Assembly: GCF_940670765.1 (NCBI RefSeq)
Contig: NZ_CALNVW010000046.1
Coordinates: 62,001 to 126,000 of the forward strand
DNA: 64,000 nt
Source: Streptomyces sp. A 4/2
GTDB lineage: Bacteria > Actinomycetota > Actinomycetes > Streptomycetales > Streptomycetaceae
Direction: 5' to 3'
Part shown: in pieces, positions 33,896 to 42,841 of the stretch
Numbering within the stretch: position 1 is the stretch's first letter
How the letters are laid out: the number at the start of each line of letters is the position of its first letter
Program-made: the position numbers and the translations under genes
Notes under the pieces: generated by a model
What the model was told of the DNA's origin: nothing
The model's database searches: none
Seen by the model: only the letters and a program-made list of their open reading frames with translations

Positions 33896-35250
33896 CCGGG
33901 CCGGGCCGGCCCCCTGCACGTCCGGCCTCAACACCGGCCGGCCGCGCGCGCCGGCAGGAGGCGGACCGCGCCGCCCTGGACCGGTTCCTGTACGGCATGC
34001 CGTACGCCGATCTGCTCGCACACGGTCCCAAGCTGCCCCTGAACACCGCCTGGCGGCGGCTGCTGCACCGCACCGGCGCGGCGGACGCCGTCCGGGCGGC
34101 GTGCGGCGGATGGGCCCCGGCCCTCGACGCCCCGGAGTCGGAGCAGACGATCGCGGCGCTGGTGCCCAGCACGGGCCCCCGGGCCGACACCGTCGTCGAC
34201 GTGGTCGCCGTGGCGGGCGGCGCCATCGCCGATGCCCGGGGGCGTGACGAGACCTTCGCCCGCTACGACGAACGGTGGGCCGCCGGCCGCGGCGCCCTGC
34301 GCGACCTGGCACCCGCCGACATCGGCGCGGTGCGCAGCCGGCTCGCCCCTCCCGGCGCCCTCCTGGCCCACCACGGCCTGGCGACCCCTCACCATCTGCA
34401 GGACGGGCGCCTGCTGCGCGTCTCGGCCGGCCTGGCCGCGTACAGCTCGGTGCCGCACTTCGTCCCCGGCCCGCTCGCCGAGGACGCCGCGACCACCGCG
34501 ATGATGGACGCGCCGACCCGCGCGGAACTGACGCTGCCCGCCCCGTCGGTACTGCTGTTCCACGACGGTGTGCCGTTCGACGCGGTGGCCAACGACAGCG
34601 ACCTGGCCGAAGCCGCCGGTGAAGGACGCCTGCCGCTGGGCGATGCGCCGGTGGTGATGGGCGGCGTGCTCACCGCCCGCGAAGACGGGCACCTGGACGA
34701 GGGGCTTGGGTGGCTCCTCACCGCGGCCACCGACCGGCGCAGCGGCATCCCGCTCTACTCCCTGGTGCCCGTGCCCTACGGCGCGCACCCGGCCGGGCGC
34801 GCCCTGTACGGCTACGCGGCGCTGCTCGCGTTCGAGAACTGGCGGCCGCCGCCCGAGCTGCCCCGGCGGGACGGGTCGGGACGCCGGGACAGGGAGATCA
34901 AGAAGCTCGCGCGAACCTGGCAGGCCCGCGACGGCGCTTTCCACGGCGTCCACCTGCTCGACTACGTGCCTCCGCCGGAGGAGCCGGCCCCACGGACGCG
35001 CTCTGCCGCAGGGGCGGGCGAGCTCGCGGCCGGCACCTGGCGTCGCGCCCACGTCCGGCCGCGCGTGCGCTACGGGATCCGCGACGGCAACGGGCGCAAG
35101 GTCGGGCCGGTCTACAAGGAGAACGCGGTGCTCGGGGCGACCTACGAGTACCGGCACCGGTGGGTGGCGCGGACCCGGATCAGGCCGGACCTGCCACTGG
35201 CCGACCGGGAGACGGTATACGCGCTGGGCGGCCTCGGCCGCGGGGTGTAG
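33880..35250 (+). CDS. Hypothetical protein, 456 aa
   Basis: A 456-residue protein. Long alpha/beta body with no motif I recognise; around 300-340 there is LYSLVPVPYGAHPAGRALYGYAALLAFENW, and the C-terminus has WRRAHVRPRVRYGIRD...YEYRHRWVARTRIRPDLP. That end loosely resembles the RRGHW...W...V tail common to AcrVA2 and many phage proteins (low confidence). ATG 33880 lies inside the end of the previous gene. Confidence 0.6.
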   Translation: MAPAVTGPGRPPARPASTPAGRARRQEADRAALDRFLYGMPYADLLAHGPKLPLNTAWRRLLHRTGAADAVRAACGGWAPALDAPESEQTIAALVPSTGPRADTVVDVVAVAGGAIADARGRDETFARYDERWAAGRGALRDLAPADIGAVRSRLAPPGALLAHHGLATPHHLQDGRLLRVSAGLAAYSSVPHFVPGPLAEDAATTAMMDAPTRAELTLPAPSVLLFHDGVPFDAVANDSDLAEAAGEGRLPLGDAPVVMGGVLTAREDGHLDEGLGWLLTAATDRRSGIPLYSLVPVPYGAHPAGRALYGYAALLAFENWRPPPELPRRDGSGRRDREIKKLARTWQARDGAFHGVHLLDYVPPPEEPAPRTRSAAGAGELAAGTWRRAHVRPRVRYGIRDGNGRKVGPVYKENAVLGATYEYRHRWVARTRIRPDLPLADRETVYALGGLGRGV

Positions 35251-35342
35251 GGCCTGGTCGAGAGCCGAGCCTGATGCGCACGACCTTGACCCCGCCGGTC
35301 AGATGTCACTCCCGGTCGGCTGCAAGCCGCACGATCAGCGCT

Positions 35343-35651
35343 TCACTTGCCATCGAGTCCAAGCTGATGCCGGGCGCCTTCGGGATCGGCTCGGACAGCG
35401 GTGGCCGCGATCTGCATCCCTGCCGTGTCCAATGCGCGGTATAGGCCGTGTTCGGCCGTGACGAACCTGGGGTTGTCCAGGTTGTCGCGGGGTGCGAGTC
35501 GGTAGCCGGGCGGCAGCGAATCACCATGCGCGGGCTGTTCGACGCACCACAGTCGCCAGACCGTGCCGTGCGGGTCCTCGGCCTCGAACGTGCCGCTGTC
35601 GTAGCCCCCAACCACGTCCCACTCCGGCAGGGGGCCGCGCGTATAGCTCAC
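35343..35651 (-). CDS. Hypothetical protein
   Basis: A 102-residue protein on the minus strand starting at GTG 35651 after GAGAGGAACG. It begins with MSYTRGPLPEWDVVGGYDSG, then VWRLWCVEQPAHGDSLPPGYRLAPRDNLD, a beta-rich small domain. Isolated minus gene between the plus-strand operon and promoter P7. Confidence 0.6.
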   Translation of the reverse strand: MSYTRGPLPEWDVVGGYDSGTFEAEDPHGTVWRLWCVEQPAHGDSLPPGYRLAPRDNLDNPRFVTAEHGLYRALDTAGMQIAATAVRADPEGARHQLGLDGK

Positions 35652-35739
35652 GAAGCGTTCCTCTCATGTCATGTACACAGGCATGTCGCGACGGGCGGAC
35701 TGAACTCTTCGGCGCCGCACTGGAGAGCCTACTGAAACT

Positions 35740-35758
35740 CTTCGGTGCGCTACCGAAG
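35740..35758. repeat. Inverted repeat upstream of P7
   Basis: CTTCGGT (35740-35746) / ACCGAAG (35752-35758) with a 5-nt loop. Its left arm belongs to a direct repeat ACTCTTCGG(C/T)GC (35704 and 35737). Candidate operator or weak terminator 55 bp before P7. Confidence 0.4.
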
Positions 35759-35812
35759 TCCTCGGTGAGATCCGGTAGGGGCGCCAGGCGAGGAGGTGCC
35801 CAGAGACAGATA

Positions 35813-35841
35813 TTGCTTAAATCCATGAGTTTGCGTATGGT
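35813..35841 (+). promoter_or_regulatory. Shared promoter/operator copy P7 (ATPase/DndC operon)
   Basis: TTGCTT (35813-35818), 17-bp spacer beginning AAATCCATGAGT, TATGGT (35836-35841), 52 bp before the ATPase start. Confidence 0.85.
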
Positions 35842-35892
35842 GGTGATCACCGGGCCGGTTGCAGTCCGGCCGCCCCGAACCAGGGAGTCACA

Positions 35893-36924
35893 GTGATCAC
35901 CACCATGGCGATAGACGGATTCAAGTCCTTCCAGGACTTCGAACTCGGGTTCCCGGCGGGGCCGCTCACCGTGCTGACCGGCCCCGCCGGCACCGGCAAG
36001 ACCAACCTTCTCGACGCCCTCACCCTGGTCTCCCGGACCCTCACGGACGGCTGGGAGGCGGCCACCGCCTCCAGCTCCCGGCTGGCGCCCGACGCTCTCC
36101 TCCTCCAGAGCGCGCACGAAGGGCAGCACCGGACCGCGCAGACGATGCGGATCACGGTGCAGACCCTGGTTCACGGCGCGAGCGGACCGGTCTCGGTGGA
36201 ACTCGCCGCGCTTCGGCACTCCGACGGCCGCACGGCCGTCCTCGACACAGCCAACAGCGGCGTGCGGATACCCGCACCGGCCGGGACGGCGCAGCGCCTG
36301 ATTCCGCTGGACGGCACGGGCGCGCTGATGGACACCCTCCGGGAGCAGGCCAGGGGCTGGCAGGCGGTCTCCGGCGGCGCGGATGACACCGCTTCGATGC
36401 TGCTGCGGCTCGACGCAGAGTCGGCGACCCGGCTCGACGCCGACCTTGCGGCACTGGTGCACGGCTCCTCCGGCGTCCGGGCCACCCACGGGCGGATCGA
36501 GGTTCGGATGACGCACCGGGGCTGGGTGCCGGTGGACATGATGCCCGCCGGTGCGCTGCGGACCTTGGAGGCCCTGGCCGCCTGGCACACCCGGCCCGGC
36601 GTGCTGGTCCTGGACGGGATCGGGGAAGGGATGCACCCGAAGTCCGCCGCCGAACTCGCCCGGCGGATCGCCCGGCGGCTCGGTACCTCCTCCTCCCCCT
36701 CCCAGCTGATCGCCAGCACGAACACCCTGGACCTGGTCAACATGCTGTCCGACGGTGACCACTCCAGCGTGGTCGTGATCGAGCAGGCCGACCGGGTCGA
36801 CCCCGCACAGCGGACCATCACACCGGTCAGCGTCGCCCTGCCTGTCCGCGAGCCCCGGCCGGAGGAGGCGCCGGGGCACTACATCCGGCCCTCCCGGCTC
36901 GCGCGGATGCTCACCGCCGCATGA
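35893..36924 (+). CDS. AAA/SMC-type ATPase
   Basis: A 343-residue ABC-class ATPase. N-terminal MAIDGFKSFQDFELGFPAGPLTVLTGPAGTGKTN (Walker A ~38-45), a long insertion (~60-190), then MPAGALRTLEALAAWH in place of the usual SxGTLR signature, and Walker B LVLDGIGEGMHP, which matches the GEGLHP form of AAA_15/AAA_21/OLD proteins. No coiled-coil arms, so not a DndD homologue. Directly precedes the DndC-type gene under promoter P7; the two may form one machine, as ATPases do in several defence or DNA-modification systems. GTG 35893 after AGGGAG. Confidence 0.85.
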   Translation: MITTMAIDGFKSFQDFELGFPAGPLTVLTGPAGTGKTNLLDALTLVSRTLTDGWEAATASSSRLAPDALLLQSAHEGQHRTAQTMRITVQTLVHGASGPVSVELAALRHSDGRTAVLDTANSGVRIPAPAGTAQRLIPLDGTGALMDTLREQARGWQAVSGGADDTASMLLRLDAESATRLDADLAALVHGSSGVRATHGRIEVRMTHRGWVPVDMMPAGALRTLEALAAWHTRPGVLVLDGIGEGMHPKSAAELARRIARRLGTSSSPSQLIASTNTLDLVNMLSDGDHSSVVVIEQADRVDPAQRTITPVSVALPVREPRPEEAPGHYIRPSRLARMLTAA

Positions 36925-37030
36925 ACCCCGCCGCCGTGCCGGGCCGCCCCCCGGCACGGCACCCCGGTCCGTTCCTCCCTGGTCGGCGCAGGCCCGGCCA
37001 CCACCATCCCCGCGTACTGAAAGGTCAGCC

Positions 37031-38578
37031 ATGCCCCCGCCCGTCCTGGTGCCCGGCCTCGGCCCCACGCGCCGCAGCCCGTTCGGCGACCTCACCCCCC
37101 ACCGGTACCTGGAGCTGCTCCTGGAGGAGATCCGGGAGTTGTACCTGGCCGACCAGGTGCCCTGGGTCATCGGCTACAGCGGGGGCAAGGACAGCACCCT
37201 GATCGCGGCCCTGACCTGGTGGGCCCTGGCCTCCCTGTCGCCGGAACAGCGGACCAAGACCGTCCACGTGATCTCCACCGACACCCTGGTGGAAAACCCT
37301 CTGGTGGCCGCCTGGGTCGGCCGGTCCCTGGACGCGATGCGCGAGGCCGCCGCCGCCCAGCAACTGCCGATCGAGGTGCACCGCCTCACGCCGGCCGTCG
37401 AGGACTCCTTCTGGATGTGCCTGATCGGACGCGGCTACGCGGCACCCAGGCCGAAGTTCAGGTGGTGCACCGAGCGGCTCAAGATCAAGCCGTCGACCCG
37501 GTTCATCCGCTCCGTCGTCGCCGCCCACGGCGAGGCGATCCTCGTGCTGGGCATCCGCAAGGCCGAGAGCGCGGCACGGGCCAAGTCCATGGCCCGCCAC
37601 GAGAAAGGCCGCGTGCGCGAGCGGCTCTCACCCAACGGCGACCTGCCCAACTCGCTGGTCTACAGCCCGATCGAGGCGCTGACCAACGACGAGGTGTGGA
37701 TCTTGTTGATGCAGTACGACAACCCGTGGGGCCACAGCCACAAGGACCTGCTCGGCCTCTACCAGGGGGCGAGCCCGGACTCCGAGTGCCCACTGGTGGT
37801 CGACACCACCACCCCCTCGTGCGGCGACAGCCGCTTCGGGTGCTGGACGTGCACGATGGTCAGCCAGGACAAGTCCCTCAACGCCATGATCGCCAACGAC
37901 GACGACAACGTCTGGATGCGCCCGCTGCTGGAGCTGCGCAACGCGCTCGACATCGACGACGACCGGCATCTGCGGGACTACCGCAGGTCGAACGGCTCCC
38001 TCATGCTTTTCCACGGCCGGCTGGTGCACGGCCCCTACACCCAGGCCGCCCGGGAGGACTGGCTGCGCCGGCTGCTGCGCGCCCAGCACCAGATCCGCAC
38101 CCGCGGGCCCGAGTACGTGCGCGACCTGGCCCTCATCAGCGTGGAGGAGCTGCACGCGATCCGGCACGAGTGGGTGGTCGTCAAGCACGAGGTCGAGGAC
38201 ATCCTCCCGGCCATCTACCAGGAGGAGACCGGCGACCCGTTCCCCGGCCCGGCCGTCCTGGACGGCGGCTTCGGCTTCGACGCCGACGCCATGGCCGTAC
38301 TGCGGGAGGTCTGCGACGGCGACGAGAGCCAGTACCAGGGAGTCCGCGCGCTGCTCGGGGTGGAGCGCTGCTTCCGCACCGCCGGGCGCCGCTCTGGGTA
38401 CTTCGAGGCCCTGGAGAAGACTGTCACCAAGTACATGTTCACCGACGAGGAGGACGCCCTCCAGTACGCGATCGCCCGCGAGCGGATCCGCTCCGGCCTC
38501 TACGATCAGAGCCGTCCCGAGCCCCCGGGCGCAGGTGGGGACGACGACAACCCGTACGGATCGAAGGAGAGTTCGTGA
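37031..38578 (+). CDS. dndC: DndC-type sulfurtransferase (PAPS-reductase family)
   Basis: A 515-residue protein of the DndC family, which together with DndA, DndD and DndE places sulfur on the DNA backbone. Hallmarks: PP-loop SGGKDST (~49-55), Cys in KFRWCTERLK (~145), and the Fe-S cluster motif SCGDSRFGCWTCTMVSQDKS (~258-280; C-x6-C-x2-C). Length matches DndC, whereas PAPS reductases have about half this size. No dndA, dndB, dndD or dndE is in the window, so it is an orphan, or works with host partners. It is immediately downstream of the AAA ATPase and upstream of the gene at 38575 (GTGA overlap). Confidence 0.9.
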   Translation: MPPPVLVPGLGPTRRSPFGDLTPHRYLELLLEEIRELYLADQVPWVIGYSGGKDSTLIAALTWWALASLSPEQRTKTVHVISTDTLVENPLVAAWVGRSLDAMREAAAAQQLPIEVHRLTPAVEDSFWMCLIGRGYAAPRPKFRWCTERLKIKPSTRFIRSVVAAHGEAILVLGIRKAESAARAKSMARHEKGRVRERLSPNGDLPNSLVYSPIEALTNDEVWILLMQYDNPWGHSHKDLLGLYQGASPDSECPLVVDTTTPSCGDSRFGCWTCTMVSQDKSLNAMIANDDDNVWMRPLLELRNALDIDDDRHLRDYRRSNGSLMLFHGRLVHGPYTQAAREDWLRRLLRAQHQIRTRGPEYVRDLALISVEELHAIRHEWVVVKHEVEDILPAIYQEETGDPFPGPAVLDGGFGFDADAMAVLREVCDGDESQYQGVRALLGVERCFRTAGRRSGYFEALEKTVTKYMFTDEEDALQYAIARERIRSGLYDQSRPEPPGAGGDDDNPYGSKESS

Positions 38579-38967
38579 CCGAGCCGCCGCCGGCCGCACC
38601 GCATCCCGACCACCGGGGCCTGCCCGCGCTGTACATGGCCGAGCTCGCCGCGCACCGGGAGCGCTGGCAGCTGATCGTCGTCGCACCGGGCCCCGAGGTC
38701 GTCGTCGACGCGGTCGCCCTCGGGCCGGCCGACACCCTCGCCGTCTCCGACCCGGACGGCCCCGGGCGCCACCTGATCGCCCCGAGCCCGGAGCCCCAGC
38801 CTGTTCCGCCGCTCACGGACGCGACCAGGCTGCTCCCCACGGTGGGCTACACCGTCGACCCGGCGGCCGGGGCCGACCCGGCCAAGCTCCACGGCTGGAC
38901 CCAGGTCACCCACACCATCTGGACCGCCCCTTGCCACCCGGCCGCGCCCCCGGCGCAGCGACTGTAG
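38575..38967 (+). CDS. Hypothetical protein in DndC operon
   Basis: A 130-residue protein coupled to dndC (GTGA). It has HRERWQLIVVAPGPEVVVDAVALGPADTLAVSDPDG, a small beta-rich region, and a Pro-rich C-terminus. No Dnd family match. It may be a partner of the ATPase/DndC pair by position only. Confidence 0.6.
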   Translation: MTEPPPAAPHPDHRGLPALYMAELAAHRERWQLIVVAPGPEVVVDAVALGPADTLAVSDPDGPGRHLIAPSPEPQPVPPLTDATRLLPTVGYTVDPAAGADPAKLHGWTQVTHTIWTAPCHPAAPPAQRL

Positions 38968-39011
38968 CGACCGGGCCCCCGAAGACCTTCAACGAGCAGG
39001 AGAGCGACGGC

Positions 39012-39626
39012 ATGACGACCACCGAGCCCGACCCGGCCTGCCCGGACTGCGCCGAGCAGCTGGAGTACGACATCGCCAACGCCGTCTTCGTCTGCGGCAA
39101 CGAGCAGTGCGCGTTCCTCGGGATGGAGCAGCCGGTGTGGAGCGCGCTGGAGGAGGCCCGGATGCTGCTTGCCCCGGTCACGGGGCTGCCCCGGCCGACG
39201 CGCCAGGGCCTGCCGGTGCCCTGGGTGACGCCGTGGAGCGCGGCACGGGTGTGGTGGCGCGCCATGGACTCCCGGCTCCTGGCCCGCGCCCACAACGAGT
39301 GGCGCTGTCAGGTGTGCGGAAACCTCCTCCCCGAGCAGGCGTGGGTGCTGGCCACGCCCTCCGGCGTGGTGCTGCAGGCCGCGCTGCACCAGGTGTGCAG
39401 GGATCTGGCGCGGGCGTCCTGCCCGCACCTGTCCGGCCCGGCCACCCGCAGCAGCGCCTACCTCGTCACCCGCGCCGAGCTGACCTGCGACGGCCGGCCC
39501 CTGCTCCAAGCCCCGCCCTCCGACCCGTACTTGCTCCAGCAGTGGGAACTGGCCGCGCACGCGGTACACACCGAGCACGACGACACCCCTTCCGACCCGG
39601 CGGCCCGGGCCGCGGCCCCGGCCTGA
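39012..39626 (+). CDS. Zinc-ribbon protein (paralogue 2 of 3)
   Basis: A 204-residue protein, ATG 39012 after AGGAGAGCG. It carries two zinc-ribbon-like elements: CPDCAEQLEY...VFVCGNEQC (residues ~10-37) and CQVCGNLLPEQAWVL...HQVCRDLARASCPHL. The second is shared with the proteins at 26827 and 62044. Likely a nucleic-acid or protein-binding scaffold. Confidence 0.7.
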   Translation: MTTTEPDPACPDCAEQLEYDIANAVFVCGNEQCAFLGMEQPVWSALEEARMLLAPVTGLPRPTRQGLPVPWVTPWSAARVWWRAMDSRLLARAHNEWRCQVCGNLLPEQAWVLATPSGVVLQAALHQVCRDLARASCPHLSGPATRSSAYLVTRAELTCDGRPLLQAPPSDPYLLQQWELAAHAVHTEHDDTPSDPAARAAAPA

Positions 39627-39664
39627 CGCCCGCCCCGGGCAAACCGACCACGCAGGAGAGCACG

Positions 39665-40332
39665 ATGAACCAACGGTCGCCCGACGCGGCCGGCCGCGAC
39701 CGGCCCGGCCCCGCCGCGGGACCCACCGGACCCGCCCCGGCAGCCGACGGCCTCCTGGTCCCCGCCGAGACCACCTTGATCCGCTACCTCCGGCAGCGCG
39801 CCGCAGAGGTCGACCCGACCTCCGAACCGGTCCTGGACGGGTGGAGGTACCCCTCCCCCTTCCACCTGCTCCTCGACGTTGGCCGGCTCTTCACCCCGGC
39901 CCCGCTCCCGCCCGGAGCCGGCCCGCTCATGGTGACCTTCTGCTACACCAACGCCGCTCAGACGATCGAGGACCAGGAGGACCCGGCCCTGGTGTACGTC
40001 GAGGGGTACGGCAGCTGCACCATCGACAGCGCCGTCCACCACGCCCCCCATGCCTGGGCCACCGGCGGCACCCACGCCATCGACCCGATCTGGCCCGCCG
40101 ATTCCGGCTGCGCCTACCTCGGCATCCCCTTCGCGGACCCCGAGAGGTGGCCGCCCCCCTGTACGGCGACGGAATCCTCCGGAAGCACGCCACCCTGCTG
40201 CCGATCCTGCGCGACGGGCTGCCCGCGGACGCCGTCGCCGACATCGGCCGACCGCTCCCGCACCCGATACGCCCGGCATCCACCCGCCGCGCCGAATCCG
40301 CAGGGCCGCTCAGCCCCGCCCCCTCCGTCTGA
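39665..40332 (+). pseudogene. Frameshifted hypothetical protein (single-base deletion or slippage)
   Basis: The frame from ATG 39665 (after CAGGAGAGC) encodes a plausible protein through GCAYLGIPFADPERWPPP, then turns into low-quality Arg/Ser/Pro sequence. The -1 frame continues sensibly: LYGDGILRKHATLLPILRDGLPADAVADIG and ends at 40332. The switch lies at a run of six C (40154-40159): one more C would restore one continuous frame of about 222 codons. It is therefore a single-base indel (sequencing or real) or a slippery site. Function unknown. Confidence 0.6.
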
Positions 40333-40479
40333 TCCCCGACCCCCGCATCCGCCGTCCGTCCGCCGAGAGCCGAATCCCCGACGCAGGCAACTCCGTTGGA
40401 CACGATGCGAAAGACGGACTGCCCCGACGGGGGCACCCTCACCGCCGAACCCACTTTCGTTCAGGAAGGACCCGAACCG

Positions 40480-42336
40480 TTGTCCCACCTTCTGCCCGCC
40501 GAGCCCCCCGTCCTCTCCGCACGGGCCCCTGCCGTCATGATCGACCGCCCCGGCTCCGTCGACCGCGACGACGCCATCAGTGTCGAGCGCGTCGACGACG
40601 GCTGGCGCCTGACCGTCTACGTCGCCGACGTGGCCTCCGGCATCGCGCCGGGCACTACGGCCGACCAAGACGCGTTCGCGCGCCGCGAGTCGGCGTACGG
40701 GGGCTGGCGCGGAACCCAGAAGATGCTGCCCCAGCCGGTGGAGGCCCAGCTGACCCTGGCCGAGGGGAGGCCGTGCGCCGCGATCGCGATCCGCGTGCAC
40801 GTCCTCCCGGACGGGGAGGTCGGGCGCGTCGACGTCGAGCGCGCGACGGTGAGCGGCCTGGTGGCACTGAGCCACTCCCAGGCCGCCGAGGCGGTCCGCG
40901 ACCGCGCGCATCCCCTCCACCAGGTCCTGCGTGAGGCGGCAGCGGTGAGCGAGGTCCTGCTCGCCCGCCGGCGCCGGCAGGGGGCGCTTGCCCTGTACGA
41001 CCTCCTCAGCGGGTGGGCGACCAGCGAGGACGGCGTCGTGGTCCGGCTCGCCTCCTTCGAGCGGACCATCGGCTACAAGATCGTCCAGGAGTGCATGATC
41101 GCCGCGAACACTGCGCTGGCCTCCTGGGCCGCGGAACGCGACCTCCCGCTGCTGTTCCGCAACCACTCCGCCGCCCGGGTCACCGCCCCGCGCCAGACCC
41201 TGCTGGACGATCTCGACCTGGCCTTCACCGACGGGTCCGCCGCCCGGCTGGAGGCACTGCGCGAACGCACCCTGATGACCCTCAAAGCCGCGGAGTACGC
41301 ACCGTTCATGGGCGGCCACTGGGGCCTGAACCTGCCCGGCTACGTCCACGCCACCTCACCCCTGCGGCGCTACGCCGACCTGGTCGTGCAGCGGGTCATC
41401 TCCAGCCACCTGGACGGCGACGGCTCCCCCTACGGGCAGGACGCCCTACTCGCGATCGCCGAGGCGCTGAACACCGGCGCCCGCCAGGACCGCGACGCCG
41501 AACGGGACTCACGCAAGTCCGCTGCGCACTCCGCCGCCCGCCGCGGTGCCGCGGCGACGGAGGCCGACTACGCCGGCCTGGACGCCCGGGCGTTCCACGC
41601 CCTGCTCAAGCGCGGCTGCAAGGAGGACATCGCCGGTGCGCCCCTGGTCGCCGAGACGGCCCGGCGGGCCGTCGGCGGACTACTCACCTCGCTGGAGCTC
41701 CAGATGGTGCTGCTCGTCGCCGGCGGGCCCGGGTGGGAGGCGGGGCGCAGCGCCTGCCTGAACGCCATCGCGGCCGCGCCCGAGACGGCCGTGTCCATCC
41801 TGTCGGTCCACGCGGAGGTCAACGGCCTGCCGCCGGTCGAGTTCACGGTCCAGACCTTCGGCCAGGCCCCCACCACCGTCTTCGCCGCGCAGGCGTCGTG
41901 GCCGGCGGGCGGGAGCCCCGTTGAAGGAGCCCGGCGGTCCGCGTCGACGAAGAAGGCGGCCCGGCACCAGGCAGCGCTCAGCCTGCTCGCCGTGCTCGCC
42001 GACCTGCCCGACCCCGCCCTCGACCTCGCGCAGCCCGCCCCCGAGACCACGCAGCTCCCGGCATCCGAACTCGGCGCCGAAGCGGTGGAGGGCCGCTCGC
42101 CCATCTCGGTCCTCAACGAGTACCAGCAGATCAAGGTCATCAGCGGCCTGAAGTTCACCATGAGCGCCGCGGGCCCCAGCCACCTTCCGACGTTCACCTG
42201 CACCGCCCAGGCCACCCGCGAGGGCGGAACCGTCCTCGCCTCCGCGTCGGCCTCGACCAAGGCGGGGGCCAAGACGGCAGCGGCGGCCGGTCTGCTGGAG
42301 CGGGTCGACGCAGCGCGGGCCGAGCACGCCGGTTGA
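40480..42336 (+). CDS. RNB exoribonuclease fused to two dsRNA-binding domains
   Basis: A 618-residue RNase II/R-family protein. The RNB active-site motif is SVDRDDAIS (~24-32), followed by VYVADVASGI, RRESAY, MLPQPVEAQLTL, the RNH-type LLFRNHSA, and the signature YVHATSPLRRYADLVVQR (~287-304). There is no cold-shock or S1 domain. Instead the C-terminus has two double-stranded-RNA-binding motifs, ~435-505 (ASTKKAARHQAALSLL) and ~540-607 (SPISVLNEYQ...). RNB enzymes degrade single-stranded RNA 3' to 5'; the added domains imply structured RNA substrates. TTG 40480 after CAGGAAGGACCC is the best start; ATG 40405 is possible. Confidence 0.85.
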   Translation: MSHLLPAEPPVLSARAPAVMIDRPGSVDRDDAISVERVDDGWRLTVYVADVASGIAPGTTADQDAFARRESAYGGWRGTQKMLPQPVEAQLTLAEGRPCAAIAIRVHVLPDGEVGRVDVERATVSGLVALSHSQAAEAVRDRAHPLHQVLREAAAVSEVLLARRRRQGALALYDLLSGWATSEDGVVVRLASFERTIGYKIVQECMIAANTALASWAAERDLPLLFRNHSAARVTAPRQTLLDDLDLAFTDGSAARLEALRERTLMTLKAAEYAPFMGGHWGLNLPGYVHATSPLRRYADLVVQRVISSHLDGDGSPYGQDALLAIAEALNTGARQDRDAERDSRKSAAHSAARRGAAATEADYAGLDARAFHALLKRGCKEDIAGAPLVAETARRAVGGLLTSLELQMVLLVAGGPGWEAGRSACLNAIAAAPETAVSILSVHAEVNGLPPVEFTVQTFGQAPTTVFAAQASWPAGGSPVEGARRSASTKKAARHQAALSLLAVLADLPDPALDLAQPAPETTQLPASELGAEAVEGRSPISVLNEYQQIKVISGLKFTMSAAGPSHLPTFTCTAQATREGGTVLASASASTKAGAKTAAAAGLLERVDAARAEHAG

Positions 42337-42346
42337 TGCGTTGATG

Positions 42347-42376
42347 CCGGGCCCGGTACTGCGCGGGCCGGGCCCG
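42347..42376 (+). terminator. Hairpin terminator after the RNB gene
   Basis: CCGGGCCCGG (42347-42356) with CCGGGCCCG (42368-42376), 11 bp after the stop; a 9-bp stem. Confidence 0.65.
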
Positions 42377-42396
42377 TACGCGAGGGGAGGCGGGAC

Positions 42397-42702
42397 ATGA
42401 CGGCAACGGCCGTGGCAGATCCGTGGCCGCTCGTGGTCCGGGTGACCGGCGGCCGGATCAACCACCGGGCCCGTCCTCGTGTGACCCGAGCAGGCCGGCC
42501 GACCGGGTGGCTCGACCTCGCCTGTGGTGGCAGCTGCCTGGCCAGCGCGATGGACAACGACCTGCGGGAGGCCGAGTGCGCCCGGTGCGCCGAGCGGGCC
42601 GGGCGGGACCGCGACCCCGAGCGGTGGCGGACCGCTGCCGCCGAGCGTCGTGCGCAACAGGCGGCGGACCGAGGCCAACACCCGCTGCTGTTCGCGGTAT
42701 GA
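42397..42702 (+). CDS. Hypothetical Cys-containing protein
   Basis: A 101-residue basic protein, ATG 42397 after GGAGGCGGG. Contains DLACGGSCLASAMDN and EAECARCAERAG, i.e. a possible C-x3-C...C-x2-C zinc site. C-terminal half helical. Unknown. Confidence 0.6.
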   Translation: MTATAVADPWPLVVRVTGGRINHRARPRVTRAGRPTGWLDLACGGSCLASAMDNDLREAECARCAERAGRDRDPERWRTAAAERRAQQAADRGQHPLLFAV

Positions 42703-42841
42703 CGACGGGACAGCCCATCGGTCTTCCGCGCGATCCCCGAGAGGGGCGGGGGTCTCGGAACCGGCCCGGCGGCCGTGCTCCGGACCGTACGATGGGCCGC
42801 AGCCGGCCGGTGACTTGTGACCGGCGCGATTCCTAGGGGGC

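Noticed and set aside
35893-36924. Assignment of the AAA ATPase as DndD
   Set aside because: DndD is about twice as long with coiled-coil arms; this protein has neither.
37031-38578. Assignment as an assimilatory PAPS reductase
   Set aside because: Length (515 aa) and the C-x6-C-x2-C motif after the PP-loop fit DndC; no sulfate-assimilation neighbours.
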